Positions 11,901-20,622 of a stretch of 64,000 nucleotides of DNA are shown one piece after another. The position numbers and the translations under genes are program-made. The notes under the pieces are model-generated. The model saw only the letters and a list, made by a program, of their open reading frames with translations, made no database searches and was not told where the DNA came from. This stretch comes from Verrucomicrobiota bacterium (GTDB lineage Bacteria; Verrucomicrobiota; Verrucomicrobiia; Verrucomicrobiales; Verrucomicrobiaceae): the NCBI GenBank assembly GCA_025360015.1, contig JANYCZ010000036.1, positions 182,605 through 246,604 on the forward strand, read 5' to 3'. Each line of letters begins with the position of its first letter. The stretch's first letter is position 1.

Positions 11901-13496
11901 GCAATCGATGGGCGGGTTTGTGACTTGGGCGAAGAGCTGTTTGAAGTAATCGTAAAGCAGCTTCGATTTGTTGGATAGCACCGCCAGAGGAATGTCCGTG
12001 CCCATGGAGCCGATGGCTTCCACGCCGTCCCTGCCCATGGGAACCATGAGCTTGCGCAGGTCTTCAAAGCTGTAACCAAAGGCCTGCTGACGCTGCAGCA
12101 TGGTCTCGTGGTCGGGCGGAGCCACCGGCTCACCGTCTTTGATGTCTGCCAGATGCACGAGGTGCTTGTCCAGCCATTCGCGGTAAGGTTTTTCAGCGGC
12201 GATCTTCGCCTTGATCTCGTCATCGGGGACGATGCGGCCTTCCTCCATGTTCACGATGAACATTTTACCGGGCTGCAGGCGGCCTTTGAGCTTCACATTT
12301 TCGGGGGCGATCGGCAGCACACCGGCTTCAGAAGCCATGATGACCAGATCATCCTTGGTGACGTAGTAGCGCGAAGGGCGCAGACCGTTGCGGTCCAGGG
12401 TGGCACCCATCATGGTGCCGTCCGTAAACGCCACGGAGGCCGGGCCGTCCCAGGGTTCCATCAGGCAGGAATGATATTCGTAGAAGGCCTTGCGCTGCTC
12501 ATCCATCGACTCATGGCCGCTCCATGGCTCAGGAATCATCATCATCATGGCATGCGGCAATGAGCGGCCGCCCATGACGAGGAGTTCCAGCACGTTGTCG
12601 AACATGGCGGAGTCCGAGCCGCTTTCATTGACGATGGGGAAGAGCTTTTTGACGTCCGGGAACAGCGGGCTGGCCAGCAGCGACTGACGGGCCTTCATCC
12701 AGCTGATGTTGCCACGCAGCGTGTTGATTTCGCCGTTGTGCGCGATGTAGCGATATGGATGCGAACGCTCCCAGCTCGGGAAGGTGTTCGTCGAGAAACG
12801 CGAGTGAACCAGAGCGAGGGCGGATTCCATGTCCGGATCCTGCAGATCGAGGAAATACTGGCCCACCTGCTCAGGCATGAGCATGCCCTTGAAGACCATG
12901 GTGCGGGAGGACAGGCTGGAGCAGTACCAGAAACTGTCCGCCTCGGCGGTGCGGATGGCGGTGACCGAACGCTTGCGGATGATGTAGAGCTTGCGCTCAA
13001 AGGTCTGCTGGTCCGGGCAGTTTTCGCCGCGCTGGACGAATGCCATGCGCATGAACGGCTCGCTGTTCTTTGCCGTGAGGCCGATCATGGAATTGTCCAC
13101 TGGCACGTCACGCCAGCCGAGCACTTTCTGGCCTTCTTCTTCGGCCACTTTTTCAAAGGCACGCGCCGCTGCTGCGCGCTCGGCGGCATCGGGGGAGCAG
13201 TAGGCCATGGCCACGCCGTAATGACCTTCAGCCGGCAGGGTGAAACCCAGTGGCGCGGTCACCTTGCGCAGGAATTTGTCCGGCACCTGCATGAGGATGC
13301 CGGCTCCGTCTCCTGTATTTTTTTCACTGCCCACCGCGCCGCGGTGATCCAGATTGATCAGGATGGTCAAACCCTGCTGTACGATGGAGTGAGAACGTTT
13401 GCCCTTCATCTGACAAATGAAGCCGACGCCGCAGGCGTCGTGCTCAAATTGTGGGTCATAAAGGCCTTGTTTCGGGGGGAGTCCGTGGTTTCTCAT
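8910..13496 (-). CDS. gltB: Glutamate synthase large subunit
   Basis: A 1528-residue GltB. The start at 13496 (MRNHGLPP) is chosen over a TTG 24 bases upstream; it leaves a 21-residue propeptide before Cys22 (EHDACGVGF), the N-terminal nucleophile of the class II glutamine amidotransferase domain. Central and FMN-binding synthase domains follow ([44 protein letters not shown]), with the 3Fe-4S cysteines in [15 protein letters not shown]. The C-terminal GXGXG beta-helix has [12 protein letters not shown]. With GltD it forms the ammonia-assimilating GOGAT enzyme. The promoter should lie in 13497-13666, shared with a divergent gene. Confidence 0.96.
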   Translation of the reverse strand: MRNHGLPPKQGLYDPQFEHDACGVGFICQMKGKRSHSIVQQGLTILINLDHRGAVGSEKNTGDGAGILMQVPDKFLRKVTAPLGFTLPAEGHYGVAMAYCSPDAAERAAAARAFEKVAEEEGQKVLGWRDVPVDNSMIGLTAKNSEPFMRMAFVQRGENCPDQQTFERKLYIIRKRSVTAIRTAEADSFWYCSSLSSRTMVFKGMLMPEQVGQYFLDLQDPDMESALALVHSRFSTNTFPSWERSHPYRYIAHNGEINTLRGNISWMKARQSLLASPLFPDVKKLFPIVNESGSDSAMFDNVLELLVMGGRSLPHAMMMMIPEPWSGHESMDEQRKAFYEYHSCLMEPWDGPASVAFTDGTMMGATLDRNGLRPSRYYVTKDDLVIMASEAGVLPIAPENVKLKGRLQPGKMFIVNMEEGRIVPDDEIKAKIAAEKPYREWLDKHLVHLADIKDGEPVAPPDHETMLQRQQAFGYSFEDLRKLMVPMGRDGVEAIGSMGTDIPLAVLSNKSKLLYDYFKQLFAQVTNPPIDCIREEIVTSPITTIGAEGNLLDPKPESCHLIELKTPILSNEDLAKLKSVAQGQFKAATINILFDPKQGAVGLEKAMAKICAKADELVTQGWNILILSDRGVCAEMAAIPALLAVGGLHHHLIRKGTRTQCDLVLESGEPREVHHFCTLIGYGCGAINPYLAFETLDDMIRQGLLVKVDHKTAVYNFIKAATKGVIKVASKIGISTMQSYRGAQIFEAVGLSQSVVDKYFTWTATRIEGSDIKVIAEEAIQRHLRGYPERDSQVHALDVGGDYQWRKEGEAHLFNPLTIHTLQKAVRTGNYETFKQYTALVNTQVKQFYTLRGLLEFKARKAVPIEEVESVDSIMKRFKTGAMSYGSISSEAHEALAIAMNRVGGKSNTGEGGEDPARYTWTNERGDSKNSAIKQVASGRFGVTSLYLSQAREIQIKMAQGAKPGEGGQLPGTKVYPWIAKVRGSTTGVGLISPPPHHDIYSIEDLAQLIHDLKNANRAARISVKLVSEVGVGTIAAGVAKAHSDVVLISGFDGGTGASPQTSVKHAGLPWELGLAETHQTLVLNNLRSRIVVEADGQMKTGRDVIVAALLGAEEFGFATAPLVSLGCIMMRVCHLNTCPVGVATQDPQLRAKFSGDPDHAANFMKFIAMEVRELMAQLGFRTLQEMVGRTEVLEPRAAVDHWKARGIDLSNLLYKPDVGPEVGRFCTEVQDHGIDRSLDITTLLDLCKPAIEKGEKVHATVAIRNVNRTIGTILGNEVTKRHWHGLPDGTIHLKMNGTAGQSFGAFIPKGITLELEGDGNDYIGKGLSGGRIIIYPPEGSDFAADENIIAGNTALYGATSGELFLRGMAGERFAVRNSGVDTVVEGVGDHGCEYMTGGRVVVLGLTGRNFAAGMSGGEAYILDEAGDAATRCNTQMAGLEKLEDKAEIDSLYELIKKHADLTKSQKAFKVLALWEQMVPKFVKVMPKDYKRVLQAIKKATDDGLTGDDALNAAFEANARDVARIGGS

Positions 13497-13666
13497 TTTT
13501 GCGTCAAAAGGGGTCGGCAATTAGGCCATGCAGGGAAGTAAATCAACCAGCATTCTATCGGCCAAGATGGCGCTTTTTTTAAATACGGGTTCAATCTTGA
13601 GAGCTTCCCTCCTGTGTCCGCCTCATCTGTCTTGCATCTGCCCGGGCCAGCCGTTAAAAACAGCCC

Positions 13667-14530
13667 ATGGTACGTCTCACAATTCTCGGCAGCGGCAGTT
13701 CGGGGAACTGTGCCGTTATTTCAACGGAGCGCACCACTCTGCTCCTCGATGCCGGACTGAGCGCCAAGCAGATCTGCCTGCGCCTGGACGCCTGCGGTTT
13801 CTCCCTCGACATGCTGGACGGCATCCTGCTGACCCATGAGCATCAGGATCATACAGGCGGAATCGAGGTGCTGAGCCGCAAGCGCCCGGTGCCCTTGTTT
13901 TGCACCGCGCTGACCCAGGAGACCCTGGCTGGCAGCCTCGGATTTCGCAAGCCACCCTCCTGGCGGCTCATGACGACGGGGGCGGTGTTTGAGTTTCAGG
14001 ATCTGCGGATCGAATCTTTTCCCGTGCCTCACGATGCGGTGGATCCGGTGGGTTTTGTGATTGCCGATGAAGAATCCCGCCTCGGGGTGCTGAGTGACGT
14101 GGGGTTCGTGACCAATCTGATCAAGGACCGGCTCAGAAACTCCGACAGCCTCTTCATTGAGGCGAACTACGACACCCAGCTGCTGGAAAACGACACTAAG
14201 CGCCCGTGGTCCACGAAGCAGCGCATCAGCTCGCGCCATGGCCACCTTTCCAATGAACAGGCGGCCGAGCTGGTGCGGGAGGTCGCGCATCCGGGCCTGA
14301 GCCATGTGGTGCTAGGGCATCTGAGCGATGACTGCAATGATCCAGCCACCGCCTCCCGGTACATCCGTCAGGCGCTTGATGCGGCAGGCGCTCCCGAGGC
14401 GCGGGTGGTCTGTGCCGAACGGCACAAACCCACGCCTACGATTGAAGTCGTTCGCCGTCGCAGCAGCGTCAGTGTGAGTTTTTGTGTGGCGGCTTCAGCG
14501 GACTCCGCCGGGCAGCTGGCTCTCTTTTAA
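13667..14530 (+). CDS. Metallo-beta-lactamase-fold hydrolase (YycJ/WalJ-like)
   Basis: A 287-residue cytoplasmic metal hydrolase. The N-terminus LTILGSGSSGN is the hallmark of the YycJ/WalJ branch, and the zinc ligands HEHQDH (His57, His59, Asp61, His62) are intact. Further family elements are VPHDAVDPVGF (about 119-129), LSDVG and FIEANYD; the late motif VVLGHLSDDCN contributes another metal ligand. Members are thought to act on nucleic acids (5' exonuclease-like) but no substrate can be read from sequence. The next gene begins one base after the stop, so the two are probably co-transcribed. Divergent from gltB. Confidence 0.88.
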   Translation: MVRLTILGSGSSGNCAVISTERTTLLLDAGLSAKQICLRLDACGFSLDMLDGILLTHEHQDHTGGIEVLSRKRPVPLFCTALTQETLAGSLGFRKPPSWRLMTTGAVFEFQDLRIESFPVPHDAVDPVGFVIADEESRLGVLSDVGFVTNLIKDRLRNSDSLFIEANYDTQLLENDTKRPWSTKQRISSRHGHLSNEQAAELVREVAHPGLSHVVLGHLSDDCNDPATASRYIRQALDAAGAPEARVVCAERHKPTPTIEVVRRRSSVSVSFCVAASADSAGQLALF

Positions 14531-14531
14531 A

Positions 14532-15026
14532 ATGAAAAGGATCATTCTTCGCTGCCTGCTGGTGCTGACTCTCATTGAGTGCCTGTGGCTGGCGTGGTGG
14601 ATTTTCGGGCGTTCGCCGGAGGCCCAAGTGCGTGCCGCGCAGGCAAAGCTGATCGAGGCCGTCGAAGAGCGGGATTGGGATGGGCTGGCGAAGCTGATGG
14701 CTCCGAATTACACCGATGCCTATGGCCACAACCGTGACACGGCGATTCAAGACGGGCGCAAGTATTTCAGCGGCTTCTTCACGCTGACCCTGAAGACGGA
14801 CCAGACCACCCTCCGCGCTGCGAAAGGGCAGGGCATGGTGACCACGATGATCCGCCTCGAAGGCAATGGCGTGGGGTACAGCCAGGTGATCCTGGGGCAT
14901 GTGAACCAGATCACTGAGCCGTGGATCTTCCACTGGAGCAATCCCGGCCGCTGGCCTTGGGACTGGCAGGTGAACATGATCCACAATGACCAGCTGCGTG
15001 GTCCTGCTGCCTACGGCACCCCGTGA
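14532..15026 (+). CDS. Membrane-anchored NTF2/SnoaL-like protein of unknown function
   Basis: A 164-residue protein with one N-terminal membrane segment or uncleaved signal (residues 5-26, ILRCLLVLTLIECLWLAWW) followed by an extracytoplasmic domain. The pattern EAVEERDWDGLAKLMAPNY followed by a basic DGRKYF segment is typical of NTF2-like (SnoaL/DUF4440) folds, which bind small molecules or act as accessory domains; the function is not decided. The start at 14532 is one base after the preceding hydrolase gene, which suggests an operon. Its last 16 bases overlap the convergent aldo/keto reductase gene. Confidence 0.75.
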   Translation: MKRIILRCLLVLTLIECLWLAWWIFGRSPEAQVRAAQAKLIEAVEERDWDGLAKLMAPNYTDAYGHNRDTAIQDGRKYFSGFFTLTLKTDQTTLRAAKGQGMVTTMIRLEGNGVGYSQVILGHVNQITEPWIFHWSNPGRWPWDWQVNMIHNDQLRGPAAYGTP

Positions 15027-15931
15027 CCTTTGGCTGCTTCCCAGAGGCCGTACCAGTCTTCGCGCTCCAGCTTGATGTCTGCGGCTTTCACCACGGCTTG
15101 GATGCGCTCCAGCTTGTTGGTCCCGATGATCGGCAGCGGACAGGAAGGATGCGCCATGATCCAGGCGTAGGCGAGCTGGTCTAGCGTGGCACCGCCGTAT
15201 TTGGCGGAAAGCTCTTCGGCTTTGGCATGGAGCCTGATCGCTGCCGGGGTGGTTGTCTCCATCAAGGCACCTTTGGCCAGCGGTGACCAGGCCATCGGTA
15301 GAATGCGGTGCTGCTGGCACTGGTCCGCAGTGCCGTCGTAGATGGGGTCCATGTGCAGCAGGCTGAACTCGATTTGATTCGTCACCAGCGGCTGGTCCAT
15401 GCGCGAGTTCAGCAGTTCGAACTGATGCACATGGTAGTTTGAGACGCCGGCGCTGCGGATTTTGCCGTCCTTGAGCAGTTTGTTCAGGCCCTCGGCGGTT
15501 TCGTCGGCGCTGGTCAGCCAGTCGGGGCGATGAACGAGCAGCAGGTCGATTTCATCAATGCCCATGAATCTCAGGGATTTTTCCGTGCTTTTGATGATGC
15601 GAGCCGCTGTGGTGTTGTAGTGCGCGACTTTGCGGTCGGGATGATACTCACAGGGGATGTAAATCCCGCATTTGGTGACGATCTCGATGTTGCTGCGGAA
15701 GGCGGGGTCCAGCTTCAGGGCGGAGCCAATGGCTTCCTCGACCTTGTACATGCCGTAAATCTCCGCCGTGTCGAACGTGGTGATGCCCATGTCCGCACAG
15801 GCCTTGAAGCGGCTGAGCAGTGCCTGCGGGGAGCAGTTGGCCGGGTCTGTCTCATCGAGAATGCGCCAGGTGCCGTAGACGAGGCGGGAGAATTCAGGGC
15901 CGTTGGGAGCGATTTTGTGGCGGGTGATCAT
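15011..15931 (-). CDS. Aldo/keto reductase
   Basis: A 306-residue NADPH-dependent aldo/keto reductase (YdhF-like group) of the TIM-barrel superfamily. The catalytic tetrad is visible: Asp54 and Tyr59 (FDTAEIYG), Lys87 (VTKCG) and His134 (LLVHRPD). The cofactor phosphate-binding segment is PIIGTNKLERIQ near the C-terminus. The substrate is unknown. It is transcribed in the same direction as rpsT but separated from it by a strong terminator, so it needs its own promoter in 15932-15971 or low read-through. Confidence 0.9.
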   Translation of the reverse strand: MITRHKIAPNGPEFSRLVYGTWRILDETDPANCSPQALLSRFKACADMGITTFDTAEIYGMYKVEEAIGSALKLDPAFRSNIEIVTKCGIYIPCEYHPDRKVAHYNTTAARIIKSTEKSLRFMGIDEIDLLLVHRPDWLTSADETAEGLNKLLKDGKIRSAGVSNYHVHQFELLNSRMDQPLVTNQIEFSLLHMDPIYDGTADQCQQHRILPMAWSPLAKGALMETTTPAAIRLHAKAEELSAKYGGATLDQLAYAWIMAHPSCPLPIIGTNKLERIQAVVKAADIKLEREDWYGLWEAAKGHGVP

Positions 15932-15971
15932 GGTGGGCTGATCTTTGCTGGACTTGCCCCGCCAGACAATA

Positions 15972-16001
15972 CAAAAACGGCACCTCTTGCGAGATGCCGT
16001 T
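15972..16001 (-). terminator. Rho-independent terminator of rpsT
   Basis: On the minus strand a 10-bp stem (ACGGCATCTC pairing with GAGGTGCCGT, one G-T wobble) encloses a GCAA tetraloop of the stable GNRA class and is followed by five T. It lies 30 bases after the rpsT stop. Confidence 0.9.
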
Positions 16002-16030
16002 CTGAAAATCGTTAAATTTGAGCGGAACGC

Positions 16031-16297
16031 TTACTTCGTCAGGGCGCTGACCTTGACGGCGAGGCGGCTCTTGAGACGGGAGGATGTGTTCTTCTTGAGC
16101 ACGTTGGTCTTGGCGGCCTTGTCGGTGGCGGAGGCGTATTCGCTGAGGCTGGCAGCTGCAGCGACGGCGTCTTTCTTGTCCAGAGCGGCGATCACCTTCT
16201 TGCGCAGGGTGCGGATGCGGCTTTTCACCGTCTGGTTGTGAGCGGTGCGGACCGTCGTTTTGCGGATGTCTTTTTTTGCAGAGCGGATGTTGGCCAT
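16031..16297 (-). CDS. rpsT: 30S ribosomal protein S20
   Basis: An 88-residue S20, a primary 16S rRNA-binding protein of the small subunit. The start at 16297 gives the canonical MANIRSAKKDIRKT N-terminus; a longer frame reaching 16435 has no homology. The lysine/arginine-rich three-helix composition (NQTVKSRIRTLRKK, NTSSRLKSRLA) and length match the family. Upstream, the bases before ATG (ending in ccgactttt) contain no Shine-Dalgarno sequence. It is monocistronic, closed by the hairpin at 15972-16001. Confidence 0.96.
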   Translation of the reverse strand: MANIRSAKKDIRKTTVRTAHNQTVKSRIRTLRKKVIAALDKKDAVAAAASLSEYASATDKAAKTNVLKKNTSSRLKSRLAVKVSALTK

Positions 16298-16433
16298 AAA
16301 AGTCGGTGGAAAGGGGTGGCGAGAATAGGACCACAGCCCCAGCCTGTCAAACTGGAATCTGTGTGTGAACAAGCCGGCAGGTTTTGCTTGGCTCCGGCGG
16401 GCAATTCCTATAGAACCATTTTCCACACCAGTC

Positions 16434-16694
16434 ATGATCGAAGTCGAAATCTACGCCCCAGGCCTCCGTTCGGAGTCCACTGTGATGCAACTCCGCAACC
16501 AGATGGACCACTTTCCCAAGGTCCGCTACAAGGTGGATGTCCGCCATGATCTGGTCTATTTCGAGATCGACAAGCCCGGCGACATCAGCCAGATGGAAAT
16601 CCACCAGATCTTCGAGGCCATCGACCTCGAACCCCGTTTTGTCGGCCAGATTCCCGAAGGACTGCGCACGGGAATGACCACGAAGCTGGTCTAG
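16434..16694 (+). CDS. Conserved small protein of unknown function
   Basis: An 86-residue cytoplasmic protein (MIEVEIYAPG start; a longer upstream frame is not supported and would run into the rpsT promoter). The alternation of strand and helix segments (EVEIYAPG, STVMQLRNQMDHF, VRYKVDVRHDLVYFEID, SQMEIHQIFEAIDL) suggests a ferredoxin-like alpha/beta fold, as in HMA domains or ACT-like modules. There is no CxxC metal motif. Divergent from rpsT; its stop codon shares the palindrome CTAG with the convergent SufE-like gene. I cannot name a function. Confidence 0.65.
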   Translation: MIEVEIYAPGLRSESTVMQLRNQMDHFPKVRYKVDVRHDLVYFEIDKPGDISQMEIHQIFEAIDLEPRFVGQIPEGLRTGMTTKLV

Positions 16695-17137
16695 TTGAGG
16701 CCCTGCTGTAGTTTTCGAGCCGCTTCTTTCATACGGCCCAGTACGTAATAGACGGTCTGGCTGCGCAGGCGCACCAGACTTGCACCGATGATGCGCGGGA
16801 CAAAATCCTGCGGCACCGCCAGGACTTCCGCGAGCGTGGAGCCATTCAGCCCGCGGCACAGGAGGGTGGCCATCGCCTTCGTCAGCGTTTGCACCTTCGG
16901 CCCCAGGCTGATGGCAAAATGTACCTGGTCGCTGTGTACAAGGCGGACGTGGACCCCGACCATGTCCGTGCATTCCGCATCATGCCGTACGTCCTCCAGA
17001 TCGAAGGTTTCGCCCTCCTTCGGCGCGCAGGCTGCTGCGGCTGCCGCCAGGTCGATCAAATTCTCCCGTCGCTCGCCTTCCGGCAGCGATTCAAAAAAGG
17101 TGATCAATTCGCCCAAGGCGGCGGGGTACTCGGCCAT
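16691..17137 (-). CDS. SufE-like Fe-S/sulfur transfer protein
   Basis: A 148-residue SufE-family protein; SufE accepts persulfide sulfur from the cysteine desulfurase SufS during iron-sulfur cluster assembly. The start at 17137 (MAEYPAALGELITFF) matches the family. The probable sulfur-accepting Cys56 is in AECTD, followed by the core strands and the LNGSTLAEVLAVPQDF segment. The C-terminal helix LRSQTVYYVLGRMKEAA is typical. It starts two bases after the stop of the DUF6807 gene, an unusual operon partner, and no other suf genes are nearby. It could be a SufE/CsdE paralogue with another partner. Confidence 0.82.
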   Translation of the reverse strand: MAEYPAALGELITFFESLPEGERRENLIDLAAAAAACAPKEGETFDLEDVRHDAECTDMVGVHVRLVHSDQVHFAISLGPKVQTLTKAMATLLCRGLNGSTLAEVLAVPQDFVPRIIGASLVRLRSQTVYYVLGRMKEAARKLQQGLN

Positions 17138-17139
17138 GC

Positions 17140-18117
17140 TCACTTCTTGACCGGTTTCAGCGCCAAATCCACCACGGGCATGACGATGAATTTCTGCCAC
17201 TGCGCCTCGCTCTCGGCCAGCGTCGCCACGCCGTCATGCACCCACAGGGCGTAGCGCACGCGCAGCTTTTTCTCCTCGGTGACCTCCACGGGCGTGTCCA
17301 GGCTCAGGCAGCAGCCCATCCAGCCATCATTGCGCACATGGAAGGCGGTCGGGTTGTGCGGATTCATGGGGTGATTCATCAAAGTGATGCCGCCAAAGCC
17401 GTCCGCGTCATTCGTGATCCGCCCGCTGTAGTCGCACCAGCGCGCTGGTTTGCGGAAGACTGCCTCCTCATTGAGCTGCCCTTCGGAGTTCAAAATGCGG
17501 CCGCCGCCGTCATGCACGCCGATGCTCTTCGCCATCCGCACCGCCACCAGTCCGAAGCCGGTGGCTCCAAACGTCGTCGTCTTGCCCTTCGGTGGCGAAA
17601 ACTCCAGATCGATGATCATGAACCAGCTCCTGGCCCCGTCGATGGGCCGGATTTCCGTGCGCCGCACCTCGGTGAGCTGCACCGACTTGTCCGCTTCGCT
17701 AATCCATTGGTTTACCATGCGCATCGAGGCAAACTCATCGGTATCTTCATAACCCTCATGTGACACCTCCACGTTCACGATACGGCCCTGCTTTTTTGCG
17801 TGATCGCCCCAGAAATCGAGATTGTTCACCAGGTTGTGCGTCACCCACACGCTGTTGTGGTGGGAATGCGTCAGCGGATCATGCGGATGCCCCATGCGTG
17901 TGAGGCTCACATCCTTGGAGGCCCGGACCGGGTACCAAAAAGGGCGCATGTCCTGCGGATCGAAATGCATGGCCGTCAGTTCCCGGCCATCGAGCTGAAA
18001 TGAAGTGATGAGATGCGGCAGCGGCACTGCCTGCAGGCGCGGAATGGGTTTCGCCGTGGGCAGTTGCGCCAGGGCGGCGGCTGCCGATGTCAGAAACAGG
18101 AGGGAGAATTTCAGCAT
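17140..18117 (-). CDS. Secreted DUF6807 (PmoA-like) protein
   Basis: A 325-residue exported protein of the DUF6807/PmoA-like family, named by similarity to a fungal protein but not a methane monooxygenase. The start at 18117 (MLKFSLLFLTSAAAALAQ) gives a signal peptide; longer in-frame starts lack one. Characteristic segments are RPFWYPVRASKDVSLTRMG, HDPLTHSHHNSVW and a later TGFGLVAVRMAKSI. Such proteins are common in polysaccharide-degrading Planctomycetes and Verrucomicrobia and may belong to sugar catabolism, but activity is unknown. It is divergent from a sugar isomerase-like gene (89-base intergenic region) and precedes the SufE-like gene by two bases. Confidence 0.82.
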   Translation of the reverse strand: MLKFSLLFLTSAAAALAQLPTAKPIPRLQAVPLPHLITSFQLDGRELTAMHFDPQDMRPFWYPVRASKDVSLTRMGHPHDPLTHSHHNSVWVTHNLVNNLDFWGDHAKKQGRIVNVEVSHEGYEDTDEFASMRMVNQWISEADKSVQLTEVRRTEIRPIDGARSWFMIIDLEFSPPKGKTTTFGATGFGLVAVRMAKSIGVHDGGGRILNSEGQLNEEAVFRKPARWCDYSGRITNDADGFGGITLMNHPMNPHNPTAFHVRNDGWMGCCLSLDTPVEVTEEKKLRVRYALWVHDGVATLAESEAQWQKFIVMPVVDLALKPVKK

Positions 18118-18206
18118 ATTTCCCAAACGCTGTTCGTTGCGCTGCTTTTCCATTCTCAGTTCTTCCCTTTCGCGCAGAACTTGCCAGAATTCCCCTTCCA
18201 TCCACC

Positions 18207-19061
18207 ATGAAGCATCTCCTTCTCTCACTCCTCTTCGCCACCGCATCCTTTGCGGCCACGATCCCTGAATCCGCCAAAGTCGGCCAGTTCTTTGCCGGCT
18301 GCCAGGCCTACAGCTTCAACCGCTACAACGTGTTCGAAGCCATCGACAAGACCGCCGAGTGCGGCGGCAAGACCATCGAATTCTACCCCGGCCAGAAATT
18401 CTCCACCGCCAAGCCGGAGGCGAAGTGGGATCACAACGCCACGCCGGAAATGATCGATGAAGTCATGAAGCACCTCGAAGCCAAGGGGCTGACGGCTGTT
18501 GCTTTCGGTGTGGTCAAACTCGGCCAGGACGACGCCTCTAACCGCAAGATTTTCGAATTCTGCAAAAAGCTCGGCATCGGCGTCATCGTCACGGAGCCCG
18601 ATGTGACGGCACTCGACAAGATCGAAGTCCTTGTTAAGGAATTCGACATCAAGATGGCCATCCACAACCATCCGAAGCGCCCGCTGGACCGCGCCTACAT
18701 GTTCTGGGATCCCAACTACGTCCTCGGCCTCGTCAAAGACCGCGACTCCCGCATGGGCTCCTGTGCGGACGTCGGCCACTGGGTGCGCAGCGGGCTGAAC
18801 CCCGTGGATTGCATCAAGATCCTCAAAGGCCGCATCTTTGACAGTCACATGAAGGACCTCAATGAGTTTGGCGATGTCAAAGCCCATGACCTTCCTTTCG
18901 GCACCGGCAAGAGCGACATCTCCGCCATCCTCGCTGAATACACCGCGCAGGGCTATCCCGGACCCCTTCACTGCGAATACGAATACCACTGGGAGACCAG
19001 CGTGCCAGAAATCACTCAGTGCCTGGACTTCGTGCGCAACTGGAAGCCTGCCGCCAAATAA
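18207..19061 (+). CDS. Secreted sugar phosphate isomerase/epimerase-like TIM barrel
   Basis: A 284-residue xylose-isomerase-like TIM barrel (AP endonuclease family 2 fold) with an N-terminal signal peptide (MKHLLLSLLFATASFA), which fixes the start at 18207. Metal-site residues of the family are seen: Glu in IVTEPDV, His in IHNHPKR, Asp/His in CADVGHWV, His in DSHMKDL and Glu in LHCEYEY. Such exported relatives are common in Verrucomicrobia and may isomerise or oxidise free sugars in the periplasm (3-keto sugar pathways), not sugar phosphates. It is divergent from DUF6807 and closed by a strong terminator. Confidence 0.85.
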   Translation: MKHLLLSLLFATASFAATIPESAKVGQFFAGCQAYSFNRYNVFEAIDKTAECGGKTIEFYPGQKFSTAKPEAKWDHNATPEMIDEVMKHLEAKGLTAVAFGVVKLGQDDASNRKIFEFCKKLGIGVIVTEPDVTALDKIEVLVKEFDIKMAIHNHPKRPLDRAYMFWDPNYVLGLVKDRDSRMGSCADVGHWVRSGLNPVDCIKILKGRIFDSHMKDLNEFGDVKAHDLPFGTGKSDISAILAEYTAQGYPGPLHCEYEYHWETSVPEITQCLDFVRNWKPAAK

Positions 19062-19077
19062 ACAGCCCCTCATTTCG

Positions 19078-19108
19078 AAAAGCCGGGGATGAAATCCCCG
19101 GCTTTTTT
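19078..19108 (+). terminator. Rho-independent terminator, probably bidirectional
   Basis: A 10-bp perfect stem (19081-19090 with 19094-19103) has a GAA loop and six T after it, following the isomerase-like gene. The complement of the preceding A run gives a short T tract for the convergent SGNH gene. Confidence 0.92.
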
Positions 19109-19119
19109 GCGTCTGTACC

Positions 19120-20112
19120 TCAAGGGGCTTCGCCCATCAGTTTCTTCACCGTGGGCTCAATCGCCTCAGCCCAGATGCGATAGCCCTTCTCATTAGGATG
19201 CAGGAAGTCGGGCATGATGTCCTTGGTGATCAAACCTTCAGGCGTGAGAAACTTCGGACCGATGTCGAGGAAGGTGACGTTGTGACTGCCGCCAAGTTTG
19301 GCGATGATGCCATTGATCTCCGCGATCTTCTCACGCTGCGGTCCAGGCTTTTCGCCACGCGGGAAGATGCCCAGCAGGAGGATGTTTGACTGGGGGAGGC
19401 GTTTATTGAGCTCCTGTACGATGGCCTCAATGCCGGCGGCGATGTCGGGCGCGGAGCAATTTCCCGTGTTGTTCGTACCGATCATCATGATCACGAGCTT
19501 GGGAGCGATGCCGTCGATGGCCCCGTGCTGCAGCCGCCACAGCACGTTTTCCGTTTTGTCCCAGCCAAAGCCGAGATTTCCCGCGTTGCGTGGGGTATAA
19601 AACTCACCCCAGGTCTGTGCTCCACGAAGTGAATAGCTGTCAAACTGCTCGCCACCAAAGAAGTGAGTGATGGAGTCGCCAATGAAGAGTATCTGCGGCT
19701 TGGCCTTCTTCACGGCGGCGCTGGTGAGTGAGTGGCGCTTCTCCCAGTCATAGCTGGGCCAGCTCCGGTCCTGAGTGACGGCCACTAAAGTGGTGGGCAG
19801 CGGTTTGTGGTCGGGCAGGGGTTCAAATGTGGCCTGCGCAGCTTCGCTCATGGCTTTGCGATCTTGGGAAAACGTACGCGTCTTCAGCGTGCCACCACTG
19901 GCAAGTTCGATGGGCGCGAGGTAGGGGTTTGATTTCGCGATGGGGTCGGCCCCATCGAGAGTGTAAAGGATCGTGGTGTCCGGTGTGGCGCTCTGCAGTG
20001 TCACGATGCCGCTGGCGTCACGTTTGATTTCAGGCGGCGCAAGTTGCAGCGCGGTTTGGGCGCAAAGGTGCGTGCTGAAAACAAGCAGGGAGAGAAGCAG
20101 GTGTTTGCTCAT
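19120..20112 (-). CDS. Secreted SGNH/GDSL hydrolase with chitobiase-like N-domain
   Basis: A 330-residue exported hydrolase. After a signal peptide (residues 1-18) comes a beta-sandwich module like the chitobiase/hexosaminidase C-terminal domain (about 25-95; ILYTLDGADPIAKSNPY), then an SGNH esterase domain with nucleophile Ser147 (IGDSITH), the oxyanion Asn of GTNNTGN and the Asp/His pair in DFLHPNEKGY. SGNH enzymes of this kind remove acetyl or other acyl groups from glycans. The start ATG overlaps the stop of the upstream membrane protein gene by four bases, so the two are translationally coupled. Confidence 0.9.
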   Translation of the reverse strand: MSKHLLLSLLVFSTHLCAQTALQLAPPEIKRDASGIVTLQSATPDTTILYTLDGADPIAKSNPYLAPIELASGGTLKTRTFSQDRKAMSEAAQATFEPLPDHKPLPTTLVAVTQDRSWPSYDWEKRHSLTSAAVKKAKPQILFIGDSITHFFGGEQFDSYSLRGAQTWGEFYTPRNAGNLGFGWDKTENVLWRLQHGAIDGIAPKLVIMMIGTNNTGNCSAPDIAAGIEAIVQELNKRLPQSNILLLGIFPRGEKPGPQREKIAEINGIIAKLGGSHNVTFLDIGPKFLTPEGLITKDIMPDFLHPNEKGYRIWAEAIEPTVKKLMGEAP

Positions 20113-20522
20113 AGAAGCGCGAGACTAACAAGGATGCCGCGCGCTGTCCATGCGAGCGTTCGAATCCAGTTGGTGAGAATGAGCCGATGAATGAGCGCCG
20201 CATTGAACCCCCGCATGAGCCTGAGGTGAATGGGAGCCTGAAAAACGGCCGTGCACAGCCAGACGACAACGATCAACCCAATGCTGATGACAAGAGGCCG
20301 CGTTCGGTGTCCCTCGTAAAACAGCCAGGCGACCGTGGCGATTTCTACAAATAGCAGCGGCGCGATGATGAGGCCAATGCGGAAGCAGTGCGCGAAATGG
20401 TAATCTCGAAACTCCGCCGAAGCGACCCGCCTGAACTGCGGATAGACGAGGATCTGTACGACCCAGATCAGGCCAACGAGCATCCAGGTAACCGCAAGGT
20501 GGGTCGAGACAATCAGATTCAT
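20109..20522 (-). CDS. Small integral membrane protein of unknown function
   Basis: A 137-residue protein with four predicted membrane helices (about 8-28, 48-68, 75-95 and 115-136). Charged residues cluster in the loop HRTRP and near LRLMRG. It resembles small uncharacterised membrane proteins of Verrucomicrobia/Planctomycetes; no catalytic motif is seen. It is the first gene of a pair with the SGNH hydrolase (ATGA overlap) and is divergent from tdh across 100 bases. Confidence 0.72.
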   Translation of the reverse strand: MNLIVSTHLAVTWMLVGLIWVVQILVYPQFRRVASAEFRDYHFAHCFRIGLIIAPLLFVEIATVAWLFYEGHRTRPLVISIGLIVVVWLCTAVFQAPIHLRLMRGFNAALIHRLILTNWIRTLAWTARGILVSLALL

Positions 20523-20580
20523 GAACGAGTCTGCATCGATTTCACATTCTTCGCAGCTAGAGCTTGGGGCAAAAACCCGC

Positions 20581-20622
20581 TTGCCAATTTATCGGATATA
20601 TGTCCAATATACCGACATAACC
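20581..20622 (+). promoter_or_regulatory. Putative tdh promoter shared in design with kbl
   Basis: TTGCCA at 20581-20586 is followed after 16 bases by tccaatataccg (20603-20614), ending eight bases before the tdh ATG. The same two elements with the identical 16-base spacing occur before kbl. TTGCCA would serve as a -35 box; the -10 box would fall in the CAATAT part, giving a very short or absent leader. Experimental support is lacking. Confidence 0.5.

Noticed and set aside
13561..13580. gcc-aagat-ggc followed by a T run, as a terminator
   Set aside because: The stem is only three base pairs and it sits between divergent genes where no transcript needs ending.
16960..16985. Loss of the catalytic cysteine in the SufE-like protein
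   Set aside because: Aligned to the ECQ-type branch of the family, the Cys in AECTD (residue 56) occupies the active-site position, so nothing is missing.
20158..20167. gttcgaatcc, resembling a tRNA T-loop
   Set aside because: It lies inside the membrane protein gene and no acceptor stem, anticodon arm or D-arm can be placed around it.
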